From: Pleurotus djamor
Taxonomy: Eukaryota > Basidiomycota > Agaricomycetes > Agaricales > Pleurotaceae
Direction of reading: 5' to 3'
Length of the DNA: 23,907 nucleotides
Assembly: GCA_029747585.1 (NCBI GenBank)
Contig: JAPEVF010000687.1
Coordinates: 1 to 23,907 of the forward strand
Shown here: piece by piece, positions 1-9,973 of the stretch
How positions within the stretch are numbered: position 1 is the first letter of the stretch
Layout: each line of letters starts with the position of its first letter
Translations under genes and position numbers: made by a program
Notes under the pieces: model-generated
Told to the model about the DNA's origin: nothing
Seen by the model: only the letters and a program-made list of their open reading frames with translations
The model's database searches: none

Positions 1-180
1 CCAGCGTACTTTGTTTCGCTTTTGGTAAGTTGCCGGCGTCCTGACGTCACTGAAAAAGCTGTGGGAGCCGAGAAAGCAGGCCCCTTCACACGTCTACCAG
101 ACGCGGGCGCTTTTTCATCCTTTGAGGTGAGTTGTCGGGCCGAGGCGGCCTGCCAAGCGGACTTTAACAACTTTTCATAG
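1..180 (+). CDS. Possible 3' end of a gene cut by the window edge
   Basis: Frame 1 is open from the first base to a TAG at 178-180, 59 sense codons. I do not recognise the peptide. It contains two similar VSCR words about 34 residues apart (VSCRRPD and VSCRAEA). A GTGAGT at 127-132 directly after a GAG codon could be a splice donor, so the reading frame may not run to the TAG. A 59-codon open stretch is expected by chance in some frames, so this is a weak call, made only because it is open from the edge. Confidence 0.18.
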   Translation, partial: PAYFVSLLVSCRRPDVTEKAVGAEKAGPFTRLPDAGAFSSFEVSCRAEAACQADFNNFS

Positions 181-838
181 CGCCGTCAGATTTTACATCG
201 GAGTACATATCTAGTCCCTGCTCCCCTATCTTTACTTCGCTTCTCGTCAAAATAGGTTTTCCTGATGTACACGCTCAATTACTTAATCTAATTACTCAAG
301 CTCAAGTCCTTCGCCGTTGCTTTTCTTGAAACCATCTTCGAGTCCCAGAAATCGGACAAATTCTCGTCGTGCCCAGGTCCACGTTTTTTCTTCCCGCACC
401 AAGGGAACGTACCTGGTGTCCTCTCGACTTTCAAGTCGATGGAGGTAGTGGATGAAGACGCTGGGATGGGTGCTGGATGATGGAAATGCGAAACCGACGC
501 TTCAAGCTTCAAGACCTATGGAATTGGTGACGATAGAGGTTGACGTTGAGCGAGCGGTGCGTCTCGTGTTTCCATCACACGACAAGCATCCTTAAACATT
601 CTTCTAGGCTCATATATGGATACCGTAGTAGTACTCTGCTACCTTCATTAGAGTATGTCCGCGCGTAACGTTGTCGTCTGGGACTTCTGCGGGGCTCAAA
701 CTCAGAATCCATCCTCGCAACCACGTCTAGTAAGCGTCTCCTCGCTCCTCACGCGTCACGGTGTATCTCATCCCTCAGAGNAAGGCCTTTGCATTGCGGC
801 GTACCCACGGTAGCTCGTCCACCATCGCCGTCGCTTAC

Positions 839-1072
839 ACGCTGTTTCGAAGAGAAGCCGAAGCATAGGATTCAAATAGGTGTGTGGTCATTCTCCCTTT
901 TCCCCAACTTCTCCCTACTCCCCAAATCGAGTAAGCGCCACTGTAGCTGGGATTCCGATCACTGTGTCGCGTGGAGAGTGGAGACACGGACCATAATCAA
1001 CTTGCTCTACTCTAAGATTCGAATCCTGTTCACCTCGCATGTAGCCTCTCGTTGCCTCCCTCCCTCTCTCCC
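839..1072 (+). repeat. Dispersed repeat, copy 1
   Basis: This stretch matches 3621-3837 in the same orientation. Shared landmarks in order are ACGCTGTTT, GAGAAGCCGAAG, GGGATTCAAA/AGGATTCAAA, TCGA-TAA/TCGAGTAA, ACTCCGATCACT/ATTCCGATCACT, and CGCAT followed by a C/T-rich end. Read on the minus strand, both copies give similar peptides (GYMR-E, then TVIG-P/NVVIGVP), which shows that homology extends over about 200 bp. No terminal repeats or target duplications were identified, so the element class is unknown. Confidence 0.6.
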
Positions 1073-1329
1073 TCCCTCTCTCCCGAATGAGGTTCTCATA
1101 GAACCGTACCGTCCCAAGCTCCTTCTGCCATGGTAACAGGGGTAATGGGAACATCAACTGATGGACCCGAAGGCTGGAATCGCGCGTTCTGAGACTCAGA
1201 GGGATGTTCTTACTCTGAGCTCTGAGTTGCTCGTGTTCGTCGGTGTTGTGTTCATCGCGCCTCAGTCCAATTTGTCGCGATTAGCATACGTCGTAGTGGA
1301 TGTATCATGTAGAGTATCTGCCCCGCTGG

Positions 1330-1380
1330 ATATTCAATATTCAATATTCAGTATTCAGTACTCAGTATTCAGTACTCAGA
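1330..1380. repeat. ATTCA-type microsatellite
   Basis: Tandem variants of TATTCAA, TATTCAG and TACTCAG run for about seven units. It is noncoding, with no gene context. Confidence 0.85.
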
Positions 1381-1711
1381 TTGCTGTTTGCAGTTTGGGG
1401 CCGGCCGTAACCTCCTTCTCAGTTAAACTCTTAAACTCATTGAGAGTACATGTGACTATGTTGAGGATACGACTCTACGAGTAGCCGGCGGTTTCGGTTT
1501 TTCCGTTGGACTTTCCTTGATCTGAGCTGGTGCTGCTGTTTGCTGTTTGAGGTTTCTTTGAGGTGGGAGTATGGTAGGTATGTAATGCGCTGTGGACGTT
1601 AGACTCTGTTGAGGGAGGAGTTGGGGAGTTGGGGAGGAGTTGGGGAGGAGAGGAGGAGGGGAGGAAGAGAGAAACAGCACCGTGTGCAAAGCACGAAAAA
1701 GTGGATGGTAG

Positions 1712-1739
1712 AAAACAAAAACAAAAACAAAAACAAAAA
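1712..1739. repeat. (ACAAAA)n microsatellite
   Basis: There are about four and a half copies of a hexamer with one C per five A. It is noncoding. Confidence 0.9.
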
Positions 1740-2106
1740 GCAAGCATGGATGCACAATTGAGTACTTGATAGATGATCTCGGGTGGGTTGCGTTGGGTTG
1801 TGGAATTCGTTCAGTCGACCCGACCTGGTCTACTCCCGCGCGGATGAAAGTTACGACTCTGGAAAATCCAGGATAATTATTAATTAATGATAGGAATTTA
1901 TGTACATATGTAAATAATTAAGAACATATCATGGGTTTAAATTTGTTATTTGTTATTTGTTCACTTGGATTGTCAAATTAATTATCTGCACTGTCCATGT
2001 ACACTGAGGTTACCTAGCGTATGTAGAGTACATTGTAATTTGTATGAGCCATATGCGATAGTTAAATAAAATAGTGAAAATGCGACGAGTCACGACAGCG
2101 GGTTGG

Positions 2107-2150
2107 TTTGTATTTTAGGCTTTGTATTTTAGGCTTTGTATTTTGTATTT
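2107..2150. repeat. 14-bp tandem repeat TTTGTATTTTAGGC
   Basis: Two perfect copies of the 14-bp unit (2107-2120 and 2121-2134) are followed by a partial third and then TTTGTATTTG. It is noncoding. Confidence 0.85.
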
Positions 2151-2323
2151 GGGATATATGGGATGCGCTTTGAAAAGAAATGGGACTTGGCATATGCACT
2201 TCCCTCCGATCGGGGGACGGTGAAGGCGCGTCTCGTTGATTTGGTTCTGGGATTTGTTTCATTGACCTGGAGGCTGGGAGAGGGGCACCACCTCAAGGCT
2301 CGGAGTCTACTCTAGGTTGTTGT

Positions 2324-2359
2324 CGTTGAACGTTGAACGTTGAACGATTGAACGTTGAA
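2324..2359. repeat. CGTTGAA heptamer tandem repeat
   Basis: Five units of CGTTGAA occur here, one with an inserted A (CGATTGAA). The same heptamer recurs at 3773-3796 inside dispersed repeat copy 2. Confidence 0.85.
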
Positions 2360-2499
2360 TGTGTTGGACATTTGATCATCAACGTTTCAACCTGCATCAG
2401 ATGACAGTCAGGATTAACCTCTCCACTCTTCGTATCATAATCTATATTCTAGAATTTAGTAGCTTTTATGTAAACCAAAAATGCGATCTGCGATCTTTG

Positions 2500-5400
2500 A
2501 CCTCGTTTTAAGTTCTAAGTTTTGAAAGCCTACCTACAAGTGACCAGGCGGACCAGCGGGTACACGAAATTTGTTTTTGACAAGTTTTTGAAGAAAAAAA
2601 AAAGGTCATGCGTATCATCGTATGTATCATTGTATGTATATATGGAAGTCATGAAACACATAATAGTGGGAAAAAGAAAACTTGCTGTTGTACGACTGCA
2701 TGTCCACCCCATGCGGGGACTCACGTTGATGGTGCTTGATTTTAACGTTGTTTTAACGATTTGGTCAGGTCTCCTGGATCACGGGATCAGCCGAATTGGG
2801 TTTAAATTTGAAATTCGTAGTCCGCGTTTTGCTTCTACTCTGAGTCTTTCCTCTCGGACACCGTCCATCTTCCTGCTGTTGAGTGTAGACGACAGCTTAT
2901 CATTCGGAGGACGGTACAAATTCCTTGTTCACTTGCTCAATACCTGGAACGCGGGATGGATCGGCCCTGGAAGACTTGAGGAGGGTTGGAGGAAGAGCAG
3001 GGAACGACGAGGACGCGTCATCGTGAGTTGTATGCTGATTCTTGTATTTTCGGTTGGCTGATTCTCGAGCGGATCGACTAGCTACGACCATTCTGACGTG
3101 GAATTTGAATTGGATTGGGTTCAAGTGATTCGGCGCTCGTTTCCCGGGTTCCCCTCCAGCCGCGCAAATCAAAGAGTCGACGCGTGTGGAGTTTTCACAT
3201 CCCAAGGCGACGGAGGTGCTTGAATGACGTGCTGTATCTGCTTGTACTAGTCGCTGGGGAAATGGAACGGATGAGTATGTGATGGAATGGATGATGGTGC
3301 GTGGTCGACCAACCGCTGGTGCGTCTTTCCTTCCGTTCCTCCGACACGAGCAACATCCTCAGCTACTCCCCTACACAGACCCGTCCATACAGTAACACAT
3401 GGCCGCGCGTCCTGCTGTCCTCCCAGACGTCCGCAAGCCCGAAGTCACAACGCAACACCAGAACTCCCCTCAAACTCAACCTCACGTTCTTACTAACACG
3501 CCCCCTCACGGCATATTCAATTCAATCCCCCAACCCCCCAGAGACGGGTTTCTGCGTACCTCTACGCGCTAGTCAACGATTCGGATCCGTCTCGCTTACA
3601 TGTTGGTCTACACGACGAAGACGCTGTTTTCTGGTCCTGGAGAAGCCGAAGTCTGGGATTCAAACTGGTGCGTGGTGGTTCTCCTTTCTCCCTCCTACCC
3701 AATCGACTAACCCCCTCTGTAGACGGGACTCCGATCACTACGTTGCGCAGACGCTGGACGGTATCCACACTCTGAACGTTGAACGTTTGAACGTTGGGAT
3801 GATTTTCTACACGCATATACCCTTCTTCGGTGCCCTCCTGAACGCGGTTTTGCGTAGAGCAACGTCGTTCCGAGCTCTCCCGGCTGCCATCTTTCGTTTT
3901 TCCTCGTTTCGAAGGTCGACCTGACGCTGAATGAGAGGTCGGTTTGGGAAGCTGGAGCGTTGGGGGCGTTGGGACGATGCCGTGGGCTGGAGGCTTTGTA
4001 GGTTTTCGGAGAGGTACGTTCATTACCAATGCCTTTTGTCGCTACTCTTATGACTTTGTGCAGCGTCCGTCTCATCAACACGAAGCTGCCGGTGCCTGGC
4101 TGTACACGACGCTTGAGCTGGGTATATGCTCGTCGGTTGCAACGAATCTCGTAGCTGACATCGTGCCTTTCTCCGAAGCTTCAATACGACGATGCGACAA
4201 GCCACGCCCTCCCACCCGTGAACATGAACGTTATGAACATGTATCGCGTATTCGGTACGTTCTTTCTCCGTTCCACCTCCTTCCGTTACTCACCCTCTCC
4301 CACCCTCTTCTACTCGGCTAGACAACTTAGCTTGACCCTCTTCGTGGGTACCTACCAACAACCACCTTGATGCAAATGAAGCGCGTAGATGACCGTCGAC
4401 AGCGGTGGCGTACATGTACATACTTGACTCTCCCTCAGTCCCATCACTTCTCCATCCTCTCATCCTCTCATACTCTCTACCTCTCCTCCCCTCCCCCCAT
4501 TGCGTGGTGACGGAGGGTTCGATGTCAACCACCTTCGTCGTGCGCGTCCACGTTTTACGCACTTATCCTAGGGCTGCTTTTAGCGTGCAAAGTGTCTGTG
4601 TGCCATCTGATCCCTACTCTATCTAGAGTACCTATCATGCATCACGCATCACGCACCATACCGTAGAGACTTAGAGTACTTCCACATGCCGTGTCGTCTC
4701 GTTAGTCACTACTGAGTTATCGTTCATCGTTCATCCTTCGTCGTAGCTACCTTCGTGACCCCGTATTCATTAACCATTGACCATTGACTGGACTTTATTC
4801 CACACTCCCCTCATCACGCCGTATCTCTCATCACGCCTTATCCCACCCCACCCCTGGTGCCCTTGGGAGCTTCAAAGTTCACCGGAATCAGTAGAAGTCT
4901 AACCAAATCTGAAAAAGTAAAAATGACCCATGAACGTGCCAGCTTTCGGTTTCGACTTGTCAGAGGAATTTTGTTGGGGAGTGGAGTTTTGGAGTGTCGT
5001 AATTTTGTTGGGTGACCTGGTTGATTTCTATGGTGGGAATAGGGATAGGTGGGTTGGGTGTACTTGAATGGTGGATGGAGAGTGGACAGTGGACAGTGGA
5101 GAATACTCTAGAGCGCTCGGGCATCTACTCTACCTACAATAAGGTGTTGAATTGTACTCTAATCGACGAGTATGAATCCATCGTCTACTCTACTCTATTG
5201 GCTCTTATCGATTATCGTTTACGGTTCCTCTCATGAGTCATGACTTGCTTCAGCGTCTGTCTGATCAAGATTCAACACGGAAACCCATCGGGATTCAGTA
5301 CCTGGATGCGAAAAAAAGCAGTCGTGCTATTAGCGCTGTAAAGCCTCAGAGTAGGTGAGGGTGAGGGATTGTTGGTGTGATCTCGAGCGGTTTGTGAATT

Positions 5401-6900
5401 GTTTGGGGGACTTGTGTTTGGGGCATCAGGAGAGCTTGAGGAGAGCGGAACGCGGAACGCGTAGCGAGGAATCGGGATGATGTGAGAGTCCGAGAGAGGG
5501 TGTAATGGTGTACTCTGACTCGGATTCGCGTGTACGCCGTTGATCTTGATTTGTTTTTCAATCTGAACGGAGCTCGGCGTGAGATGGATGGTTTGTGGTT
5601 TTCCTAGGGTTTTAGTGTTGTGTTCCTCGTTGTCGTAGCTCGCAAAGTCACACAGGAAAAAGAACTTGCTTACACTTGACCACGTACCGGTACGTCTGGT
5701 TGCTGAGAGGAAAGCAGGAAATGAAAACGAGATTTCTTAACGTCGTTGTAACGGTAACGGTAACAGTAGGATGCGAGACCAGTTTCTTGAACCTTGACAT
5801 TATGTGATAAGCAAAGAATTCGATGCCGCCAACTTGATAGTGATAACAGAGTATAAGTACTCTTGAAAGTAGCCAGCCTTGTAAGTAAGTAGTAGAGTAT
5901 TGGGACGACGTACAAAATATCTCTCCTGCGGTATCTCCTTAGCGATGATGTGAACATTATGGGTCGTCCTAGTCGTTTGTGGGATTTGTTCAGTTGACTT
6001 GTGACCGTACCTATGGTCTGAGGATACTACGGACAAGGTTTGTGGATTTGTCGGCTGACCTTGGTCGGGTCGCGGCTCGCTATCCAAATATTCATGCGTC
6101 CCGGATACTATTAGGCATCCGTTGAAAATTCAGTTTCCCTTCCTAACGCTTCCTCCATCTCATATCCATTTAATCAATGGCCTTCACTGTGCGCCTATGT
6201 GCAAGCTTTGACTCGCAAGTGGTTGGAAAAATTAACCCAACATACGCAATCATGCCACCTCTTTAGTGCCCACGCCCCAGGATGGGGTGCATGAGATTTG
6301 GGATTTTCTTACGCAACCTGTTCCAACTGCCAGTCATAACCAGAATTGCAGGAATCCGATCCTCGACGTTCTTTCACTGAAAAGTCGAACACTTTCCTCC
6401 TAAGTCAACTTCAACTTCGTACTGACATGCCCTCCATACTTATTAGAAACTCAAACCTCCACGTCAAACTCTGTCTTTGAATTTGTCGGTGTAAAAAACA
6501 AGAATGTTTTATAATTTATTAAAACATGGTACTTACGTATGTATATGGGTTTAGCAACCAAGTCGTTGAGGAACAAAACGACTCGCATTGCTCGAAGGTT
6601 TCATTTGCCCTTGTGGTGTGGTCGTTGTGGCTGGCGGATTGTTGTAATTTTGTTGGCGAACTTGGAAGGGTGGGAACAGGGGTGTTGAGTTCGAACTTCG
6701 GAGCATCCGTTGCTAGCATGGGTTCTTCTTTCCTTTCATCACAACCACCAAGCTTTCAAATATTGACGATGGTACTCTCAGTTGATGTGGTTTTGTTTCC
6801 TGGATCCCTGCGGTGTATCCACAATGCTCACTCACCTGACCTATCTAGGAATACAGGGAGAAGCGACACATGAAACCGAAAATGAAATTTTCATCTGTNN
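2500..6900. other. Gene-poor region, second part
   Basis: No gene could be supported. The longest frame (2522-3061, +) starts without ATG, has a run of Lys from a poly-A tract and shows no recognisable motif. A frame at 3977-4321 (+) begins with ATG and contains GTACGT and TGTGCAG, which could bound a 50-bp intron, but splicing it shifts the frame to an early stop, so it is unresolved. Frames at 3562-4081 (-) overlap the dispersed repeat. Short words such as TAGAGTAC and TACTCTA recur, and pyrimidine tracts occur at about 4430-4500. From 4870 to 6500 I see nothing gene-like. Ambiguous bases sit at 6899-6900. Confidence 0.55.
3621..3837 (+). repeat. Dispersed repeat, copy 2
   Basis: This is the same element as 839-1072 and in the same orientation. 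Copy 2 carries the CGTTGAA heptamer units (3773-3796) where copy 1 has an unrelated stretch, so the two copies have diverged by local repeat expansion as well as substitution. The open frames that cross it on both strands are probably incidental. Confidence 0.6.
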
Positions 6901-6916
6901 TCTTGTNNNTCGTTGA

Positions 6917-7187
6917 ACGCGTCCGAGTCCGAGAGCCGTGGTCCGATACAACCTGTCGTATGGCCAGCGTCAGCTTCGACGATTCATGAACCAGCTTTTG
7001 AGCGTTGACTTTCCCAACAACGGGTCTTTCACGCTGCCAAAGCCATCGAAGCCTGTGGACGTTAGTATGGAAGCGGTGAGTTTTTCTTAACATCTACTTT
7101 ATCCCCGCTCTTCATTATAGGCGGTCACTGTTGATGCTAACTACATGATAGTGGGACGGTCTCGCCTATCTTCCCTCGGGACCGTGA
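6917..7187 (+). CDS. 3' part of an unidentified gene (fragment next to sequence gap)
   Basis: An open stretch at about 6917-7075 has fungal-coding-like codon choice: AAC, GAC, TTC and TAC outnumber their T-ending alternatives. It includes the segments RAVVRYNLSYGQ and LPKPSKPVDV. It ends at a good donor (GCG then GTGAGT). The best acceptor is at 7149-7151, where a CTAAC branch-point-like word lies about 10 nt upstream. That joins to a short last exon ending with TGA at 7185-7187. An alternative acceptor near 7120 would give a longer last exon ending near 7231. The 5' side is unreadable: N bases occur at 6899-6900 and 6907-6909, and an in-frame TGA lies at 6914-6916, so the true exon start is unknown. 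I do not recognise the product. It could be an intact gene spoiled by assembly gaps or a relic. Confidence 0.3.
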
Positions 7188-7437
7188 AGTTTGAACTTTG
7201 GGATATAATCAGTGATCCACGTCGCAGTTGATCGGTGGATGACTTGCAAGCCAGTAGGAAATCAGACTTTCCGTCATGAATCACCTCCTCATCCTCCTCA
7301 CCGTCCGTTCAAATCGGTTCCATATCTGACGGATCAATCGTTCATCTCCTTACCGTCAGATAGAGTAGACTCACTCCATTTTCATTGATAACGCACGTCC
7401 ATCAGTGAGCTTGTTCTCCTTCCATATCTTTCGCGGC

Positions 7438-7443
7438 TTATAA
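7438..7443 (+). promoter_or_regulatory. TATA-like box of the P450 gene
   Basis: TTATAA lies 39 bp upstream of the chosen ATG at 7483. Spacing to the ATG is short, so the transcript leader would be only a few bases to about 15 bases long if this element is used. The sequence is seen; its use is inferred. Confidence 0.35.
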
Positions 7444-7482
7444 GTACCACGGCCCACATGCATTCGCGTGCTCCCAGCGATC

Positions 7483-9799
7483 ATGAGTCTGGAATTTCCG
7501 CTTGTCTTCGCTTCCTCAATCGTAGCGCTTCTTGTTGGCCTATTCTTTCAACAAAGACAGAACCGACGTCTTCTTCCGCCTGGACCTGCGAAGCTTCCTG
7601 TGATTGGAAACTTACTCGTTGCGCCGACCGAATACCAATGGGTGAAGTACGCTGAATGGGCAAAGGAGTATGGTATGTTCGTCTTCCTGACCTATTCGCG
7701 GATGCGACCTCATTGATTTTACGGCGTAGATACCGATATTCTTCACTTGCAGGTCGTAGGATCATCGGTTATCGTACTGAATTCATTGGAGAGCGCCCAG
7801 GAGGTTTTGAACCGTCGCTCGGCCGTCTCTTCGAGCAGGTGAAGTCTCTGTCTCATTAAACATCCGAGCTCACTTGACATCTGAGACTTTTTAAGGCCCG
7901 TTGGGACGATGTTGAATAAACTGTACGGACCCTTTGACTCGGCTGCTTGTCCTATTAGCTCATGATCTAACCTCTTCTCAGGATAGGATGGGATTGGAAT
8001 TTCGGCTTCATGGAATACGGAAATCCCTGGCGAGAACGGCGGCAGGAGTTCTGGCGGGAGTTCAACCCGTTGAAATCGTTCAACCACCAGCCTGTGCAAC
8101 TCAAATACGCTCGGGAGTTTCTTAAGAAGGTGCTTGATGATCCCGCTGGGTATCGACACCATTGTATTTAGTGCGTTCCCTTTCATCGCGCCGCTGAATC
8201 CTCGTTGACATCTACTTCTTACTTGTTCCATCAACCTATCAACCTATCAATTCATCAATCCATTAAGTACAGCGGCGTCAGCGATCATCGAGGTCATCTA
8301 TGGCTTCCCAGTCCAACCTGAGAACGATCCTACGATAACAATATCCGAGAAAGCGACGAAGCATCTCCACAACGCTGGAATCACTGGGACCTTTCTGGTC
8401 GACCACGTTCCCGCTCTTCAATACCTGCCCCTGTGGTTCCCCGGTGCGGGATTCCTTCGGTATGCAAAAGTGGCGTACCAGGATACGATGGACATGGTGA
8501 ATATCCCGTTCAACCGGGTTCGTGGGCACATCGTGAGTCTGTCTCGTTCTTGAGGCTCCTGCTAGTCTTACTGAGAAGTATGGGAATTTGTGTTGGTGTG
8601 AGGATACAGGCGCAAGGGGACGCACCTCCAAGCTTGATAACACGAGGATACGCACGGGACGAGAGAATACTGGGTGACGCGCATAAGGAGAAGATAATTC
8701 AAGACGTCGCATCCGTCGCCTATGTGAGTCTTTATTTCTGAAACTCAAACTCAAGCCATGGTTACTAAAATGCCGCTCTTCAGGCAGCTGGCGTTGATAC
8801 GACTCCCTCACCGATTATAAGCTTTATGGCGGCGATGATTCTCTTTCCAACCGTTCAGAAAAAAGCACAGGCGGAAGTCGATCGTGTATTAGGTTCTACA
8901 AGGCTACCTACGTTCGAAGATCGAACGTCGCTTCCTTACGTTCAAGCGGTTGTTTGGGAGCTACTTCGGTTCGTATCTTCATTTTTCACCGTTTCCTTTC
9001 AGGCTAACCGACAAGTCGCTATTCCTAGATGGAAACCCGTGGTTCCCCTAGGTACGTACCATCGCAGATGATCCATTCGCGTAGGAGCTCAAGCGATAAA
9101 TTGTGTTACAAGGACTACCCCATGCCTTGACGTCCGATACCGTTTATAACGGCTACTTCTTACCGAAAGGAAGCACCGTCTTTGCCAACGTCTGGTGAGT
9201 ACCCCTTCCCTCCTTTCCTATGAATTTACACTTCCCTCTACCGTTGATGCTTGACGAACTTATCTAGGGCAATAATGGGAGACGAGAATATCTTCCCCCA
9301 GGCCCACGAATTCAGACCCGAGCGTTTCCTCACGGCTGATGGGGAGATCGATGCGAAGCTCACTGAGATTGTGGACATTGGTTTTGGTTTTGGGCGGAGG
9401 TTGGTTAAGTCTTTCCCCTCGATCTTTCCCCCTCTCTCTTCTCTCTTTTCTCAGTTGAGTCTGTAGTTTTGACAACTAGTGAACTGACTCCTTCGTGAAC
9501 TGTAGGATCTGTCCTGGCCGATTCTTTGCTAGGGACACCGTCTTCATCTGGATTGCTTCGATCCTATCCGTCTTCGACATTTCCGCAGCGAAAGATGAGA
9601 ACGGTGAAAATATACGACCTGATCTACACATGATCCCGTCGTCAATACTGTGCGTCCCATTCCCTCCGTGATCGGTTTATCCGAAAACTGACCTGAATGA
9701 CTTTCTGCCCTCGCTTCTCTCCCAAGGACGCTTCCGCCGTTCAATTGTGATATCAAGCTTTGTTCGAAGGATGCTGAGAGGCTTCTGCGCGATGGGTGA
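7483..9799 (+). CDS. Cytochrome P450 monooxygenase, microsomal fungal type
   Basis: Predicted haem-thiolate monooxygenase that inserts oxygen into an unknown small molecule using electrons from P450 reductase at the ER. My model has 12 exons: 7483-7672, 7730-7838, 7896-7922, 7982-8170, 8268-8532, 8610-8723, 8784-8968, 9029-9051, 9113-9194, 9268-9399, 9506-9649 and 9727-9799. All phases agree, giving 510 residues, the usual length. Landmarks in order are an N-terminal membrane anchor (about 5-22), a PPGP hinge (32-35), C-helix WRERR (125-129), I-helix AAGVDTTPS (299-307), K-helix E357/R360, PERF (412-415) and haem loop FGFGRRICPG (434-443) with Cys441 as ligand. Two exons are tiny (27 and 23 bp), and the haem loop is split by an intron after R438. 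An upstream ATG at 7458 is out of frame. It resembles the basidiomycete P450s often labelled 'O-methylsterigmatocystin oxidoreductase-like'; I cannot name the CYP family. It converges on gene A. No missing residue or break is seen. Confidence 0.93.
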
Positions 9800-9936
9800 A
9801 CGATCGCATTGTAACTCGGAGAGTCTAGTGAGTTGGCCTTCGAACGTCTTGCAAGTTGTGCCGAGTAGGGTAGTAATGACAATGAAAACGGCTACATTCA
9901 CGGAATCGGTGGAGTCAATCCACGGTGGAAAGTCCA

Positions 9937-9942
9937 AATAAA
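9937..9942 (+). terminator. Possible poly(A) signal of the P450 gene
   Basis: AATAAA occurs 138 bp after the P450 stop and 32 bp before the end of the convergent gene A. Fungal poly(A) signals are loose, so this is only a candidate. Confidence 0.3.
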
Positions 9943-9973
9943 TGGCTAAGCGACCAGGTACAAGTAAGCAATC

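Larger units (their letters stand above)
181..2500. other. Gene-poor region with microsatellites
   Basis: I see no convincing gene. A minus-strand open frame at 288-512 follows a possible acceptor (CATAG) and contains a GTACGT donor, so it could be an exon remnant, but it has no ATG and no recognisable product. The rest is short uninformative frames, a dispersed repeat copy (about 839-1072), C/T tracts (1055-1085 and, on the minus strand, 1610-1675), an ATTCA/GTATTCAG microsatellite, an ACAAAA microsatellite and AT-rich sequence at 1870-2060. One ambiguous base is at 781. Confidence 0.6.

Noticed and set aside
1012..1035. GATTCGAATCC resembling a tRNA T-arm
   Set aside because: The flanking bases cannot form the five-pair T-stem on either strand, and no acceptor or anticodon arm is present.
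2522..3061. Plus-strand open frame of 179 codons
   Set aside because: It begins at TTG rather than ATG, includes a poly-Lys run from a poly-A tract, shows no motif, and lies among simple repeats. It is not enough to call a gene.
3562..4081. Minus-strand frames of 124 and 155 codons
   Set aside because: They overlap dispersed repeat copy 2, the two frames overlap each other, and copy 1 has stops at the matching places, so coding function is unlikely.
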